Shown piece by piece: positions 5,044-7,032 of a stretch of 7,032 bases of DNA. Numbering within the stretch: the stretch's first letter is position 1; the number at the start of each line of letters is the position of its first letter. The position numbers were made by a program, and so were the translations under genes. The stretch is from the NCBI GenBank assembly GCA_900542385.1, contig UQNP01000097.1, forward strand, positions 1 through 7,032, written 5' to 3'. Source of the DNA: an uncultured Eubacterium sp. (GTDB lineage: Bacteria; Bacillota; Clostridia; Peptostreptococcales; Anaerovoracaceae). The notes under the pieces were generated by a model. The model was not told where the DNA came from, ran no database searches, and worked only from the letters and a program-made list of their open reading frames with translations.

Positions 5044-5079
5044 ATATTGTCTTAAGCGCGTAGGACAACAAGACAATAT
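5044..5079. promoter_or_regulatory. Candidate operator: 10-bp perfect inverted repeat
   Basis: ATATTGTCTT (5044-5053) and AAGACAATAT (5070-5079) are perfect inverted arms 16 bp apart, overlapping the predicted transcription start. The right side also carries GACAA three times at an exact 8-bp period (5064, 5072, 5080). Such symmetry just upstream of a GntR gene suggests autoregulation; binding is inferred. As RNA it could also form a leader hairpin. Confidence 0.55.
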
Positions 5080-5121
5080 GACAAAGAGATATACAAAAAG
5101 GTAAAAGGAGGGGGATAGAAC

Positions 5122-5490
5122 GTGGAATGGAAGCTTGATGACAGCAGACCTATATGGCCGCAGCTCAAAGAACAGCTCATCATAGCAATAGTTGCCGGAA
5201 AGTATATGATGGGAGGCTCTTTTCCCACAGTCAGGGAACTGGCTGAGGATGCGGGAGTTAATCGCAATACGATGCAGCGGGCGCTGAGCGAACTGGAAAA
5301 TGACGGATTCGTCGTAACGAACAGAACGGCGGGGAGAACAGTTACAACAGATGAAGGGTTGGTGACGAGGATGAAGGAAACCATAGCTAAGCAGAGTATA
5401 GAAAAATTCATAAAAGAGATGGCGGCTATCGGCTATAACGCTGAAGATGTTGTTAATATGATAAAGGAAAGAGAGGGAGAAGAGAAATGA
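5122..5490 (+). CDS. GntR family transcriptional regulator, YtrA subfamily
   Basis: A 122-residue DNA-binding repressor. The winged helix occupies about 10-75: RPIWPQLKEQL near the N-terminus, then SFPTVRELAEDAGVNRNTMQ (33-52) and RALSELENDGFV (53-64), the GntR recognition region. The remaining 47 residues are helical and charged with no ligand-binding domain, which is the size and shape of YtrA-type regulators that control adjacent ABC transporters, often in response to cell-wall antibiotics. The start is GTG: aggaggggg lies 7 nt upstream. The stop overlaps the ABC ATPase start in ATGA. The inverted repeat upstream is a likely binding site. Sensed signal unknown. Confidence 0.9.
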   Translation: MEWKLDDSRPIWPQLKEQLIIAIVAGKYMMGGSFPTVRELAEDAGVNRNTMQRALSELENDGFVVTNRTAGRTVTTDEGLVTRMKETIAKQSIEKFIKEMAAIGYNAEDVVNMIKEREGEEK

Positions 5491-6230
5491 AAACGGGAGC
5501 ATTGGCAGAATTCAGAGATGTCAGCAAGGCTTTCGGGGGAAAGCTGGCGCTTGATCGCGTGAGCCTCAGTATGGGGAGAGGCAAAGTGATAGGTCTTTTG
5601 GGCCCCAACGGGAGCGGAAAGACAACCATGATCAAATTGATGAACGGTCTTATAAGACCAACAAAAGGGGATATTTATATAGATGGTGAAAAGCCTGGAG
5701 TTTATACGAAATCCATAATAAGTTATCTTCCGGATAAACCGTATTTTGATGACTGGATGAACGTAAAAGATGTGTTTGGACTCTTTGATGAATTCTATAA
5801 GGATTTTGACAGAGAAAAAGCGGAAAATATGTGTGCGGCTCTGAATATAGATGGTGGGGACAGGATAAAGACCATGTCAAAGGGCACGAGAGAAAAAGTA
5901 CAGCTTATACTGGTGATGAGCAGAAAAGCTCAGCTTTATCTTCTCGACGAGCCGATCGCAGGGGTGGATTCGGCAGCCAGAGATTATATCCTTACGACTA
6001 TCATAAACAATTACAATGAAGAAGGCACGGTAGTTATTTCCACACATCTCATATCCGATATAGAAAGAATACTCGATGAAGTGATATTTTTGAAAAACGG
6101 CAAGATAGTGAGACATGAAACGGTCGACGAGATAAAAGAAAAAGAAGGCAAATCCATAGATGATGTGTTCAAAGACACATTCAGAATGGTGCCGTTCAAT
6201 GTGGGGGGGGTAGAGAAGAATGACAGGTAA
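5487..6230 (+). CDS. ABC transporter ATP-binding protein (YtrB-like)
   Basis: A 247-residue cytoplasmic ATPase. Walker A is GPNGSGKTT (39-47), the signature is MSKGTREKVQL (130-140), Walker B is LYLLDEP (150-156), the D-loop is GVD (159-161) and the switch histidine is H187 (STHL). At the Q-loop position it reads YLPDKPYF, with no glutamine, a variation seen in YtrB-like ATPases that pair with GntR regulators. Translation is coupled to the regulator upstream by an ATGA overlap. An 8-G run (6203-6210) near the 3' end encodes VGGV and may serve as part of the next gene's ribosome binding region. It energises the permease downstream; substrate unknown. Confidence 0.93.
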   Translation: MKTGALAEFRDVSKAFGGKLALDRVSLSMGRGKVIGLLGPNGSGKTTMIKLMNGLIRPTKGDIYIDGEKPGVYTKSIISYLPDKPYFDDWMNVKDVFGLFDEFYKDFDREKAENMCAALNIDGGDRIKTMSKGTREKVQLILVMSRKAQLYLLDEPIAGVDSAARDYILTTIINNYNEEGTVVISTHLISDIERILDEVIFLKNGKIVRHETVDEIKEKEGKSIDDVFKDTFRMVPFNVGGVEKNDR

Positions 6231-7032
6231 ACTGATAAAGTATGAAATAAGATCGAGCATAAAAATGATGGCAGTCATATGGGCTGCATTGATAGCTGTA
6301 AGCGTGCTCTTCAGTTTGAGCATAAATTTTCTGAGCGATCTTGTAATAGACAGCGGCAACGGTATAAATACAATAGTGGGCATAGTGGAGATAATCACAG
6401 GCATAATGTATTTTGCTGTGTTTGTAGCTCTTGTTGTAGCGACTGTTGTTATGATAATTTTAAGATTTTACAAGGGCCTTCTCGGAGATGAGGGATATCT
6501 GATGCATACACTTCCTGTGAAGCCTTGGCAGCTCATAACATCAAAGGGCATAGTTGCTGCTATAGTAGTTATAGGCAGTATCATAATAGCGTTTTTATCT
6601 ATAATGATACTTGCAGGAATAAACAGCGTAGGAATATTTCCGGAAATGTTTGGAGTGATAAGGAGAGCGTGGGAAGAAAATCACGGATATGTGCTGCTTG
6701 CAATAGAAGTCATAGTTCTTTTGATACTGTCTCTTCTCAAGAGCATATATCAGGTATATGCGGCGCTGTCTATAGGGCAGCTTGCCGGAAAACACAGGAT
6801 ACTTCTTTCCCTTGGTGCTTATATAGGTCTCAGCATAGCTGTTACTACAATGCTTGTAATAATAGCTGTAATTGCAGACCAGTTCGGACTGAGCACGTGG
6901 TTTGGAGGACTGTTCATAGGAAGCACATCAGATGTTATCGGAGCAGGTCAGGCTGCAGTGGTATCCATGTTCATATTTACGGCGATACAGCTCGTAGGCT
7001 TCCATGTGATAACGGAAAGGATACTATCCCTT
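6220..7032 (+). CDS. ABC transporter permease (partial, runs off the window)
   Basis: The frame is open from ATG 6220 to the last base (271 codons) with no stop. It overlaps the ATPase gene by 11 nt. The protein starts MTGKLIKYEIRSSIKMM and has hydrophobic segments at about 17-38, 53-81, 111-133, 158-175, 197-220 and 247-264. The stretch RFYKGLLGDEGYLMHTLPV (82-100) is a recurring motif of Firmicutes permeases that pair with YtrB-like ATPases. Ribosome binding is through a purine-rich stretch (G-run and gagaagaa). The C-terminus is missing, so total length and further subunits cannot be judged. Role inferred from context: envelope-stress or peptide export. Confidence 0.88.
   Translation, partial: MTGKLIKYEIRSSIKMMAVIWAALIAVSVLFSLSINFLSDLVIDSGNGINTIVGIVEIITGIMYFAVFVALVVATVVMIILRFYKGLLGDEGYLMHTLPVKPWQLITSKGIVAAIVVIGSIIIAFLSIMILAGINSVGIFPEMFGVIRRAWEENHGYVLLAIEVIVLLILSLLKSIYQVYAALSIGQLAGKHRILLSLGAYIGLSIAVTTMLVIIAVIADQFGLSTWFGGLFIGSTSDVIGAGQAAVVSMFIFTAIQLVGFHVITERILSL

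Noticed and set aside
6203..6230. Programmed frameshift at the G-run fusing the ATPase to the permease
   Set aside because: Both alternative frames hit a stop (TAG 6211-6213 or TGA 6221-6223) right after the tract, so no fusion can form.

Overview
The window looks like low-to-mid GC Firmicutes DNA, most likely an anaerobic member of the Clostridia. The reasons are strong AGGAGG-type ribosome binding sites, heavy use of ATA and AGA/AGG codons, many TTG/GTG/ATGA-coupled starts, a guanidine-I (ykkC) riboswitch, a YtrA-type regulator with its ABC transporter, and a class M-like sirtuin. No ribosomal RNA, tRNA or CRISPR array is visible, so the genus stays open.

Layout, left to right. (1) Bases 1-49 are the tail of an upstream gene. 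Bases 50 to about 165 are the 5' end of a DUF1934 (YwiB-like) gene that is cut off and runs directly into phage sequence. (2) Bases 150-1752 form a compact phage lysis cassette on the + strand: an SPP1-type holin, an amidase endolysin with a repeat-built C-terminal region, and an XhlA-like coiled-coil/TM protein. No phage head, tail, integrase or regulatory genes are visible. (3) Bases 1753-1953 are non-coding, with a cluster of small inverted and direct repeats and a good promoter. (4) Bases 1954-3966 hold a probable operon: a SirTM-like class M sirtuin, then azlC and azlD (branched-chain amino acid exporter). The azlC ribosome binding site and start codon are buried in a strong nested hairpin. 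(5) On the - strand, bases 4938 down to 3967 form one unit: sigma-A promoter, guanidine-I riboswitch with an overlapping intrinsic terminator, then two overlapping SMR-family genes, i.e. a guanidinium-inducible paired exporter. The azlD and SMR stop codons abut exactly in TGATCA. (6) On the + strand from about 5014, a promoter and 10-bp inverted repeat precede a ytr-type operon: a short GntR/YtrA regulator, an ABC ATPase and an ABC permease that runs off the window end.

How the parts work together. The riboswitch should let transcription proceed into the SMR pair only when guanidinium is bound, so the cell expels guanidinium on demand. The GntR protein probably represses its own operon through the repeat overlapping the promoter, with the ABC transporter responding to cell-envelope stress. 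The sirtuin/AzlCD pairing is suggestive but has no assigned joint role. The lysis cassette beside a truncated host gene looks like a prophage remnant or a domesticated lysis/release module, and is the most unusual part of the window.
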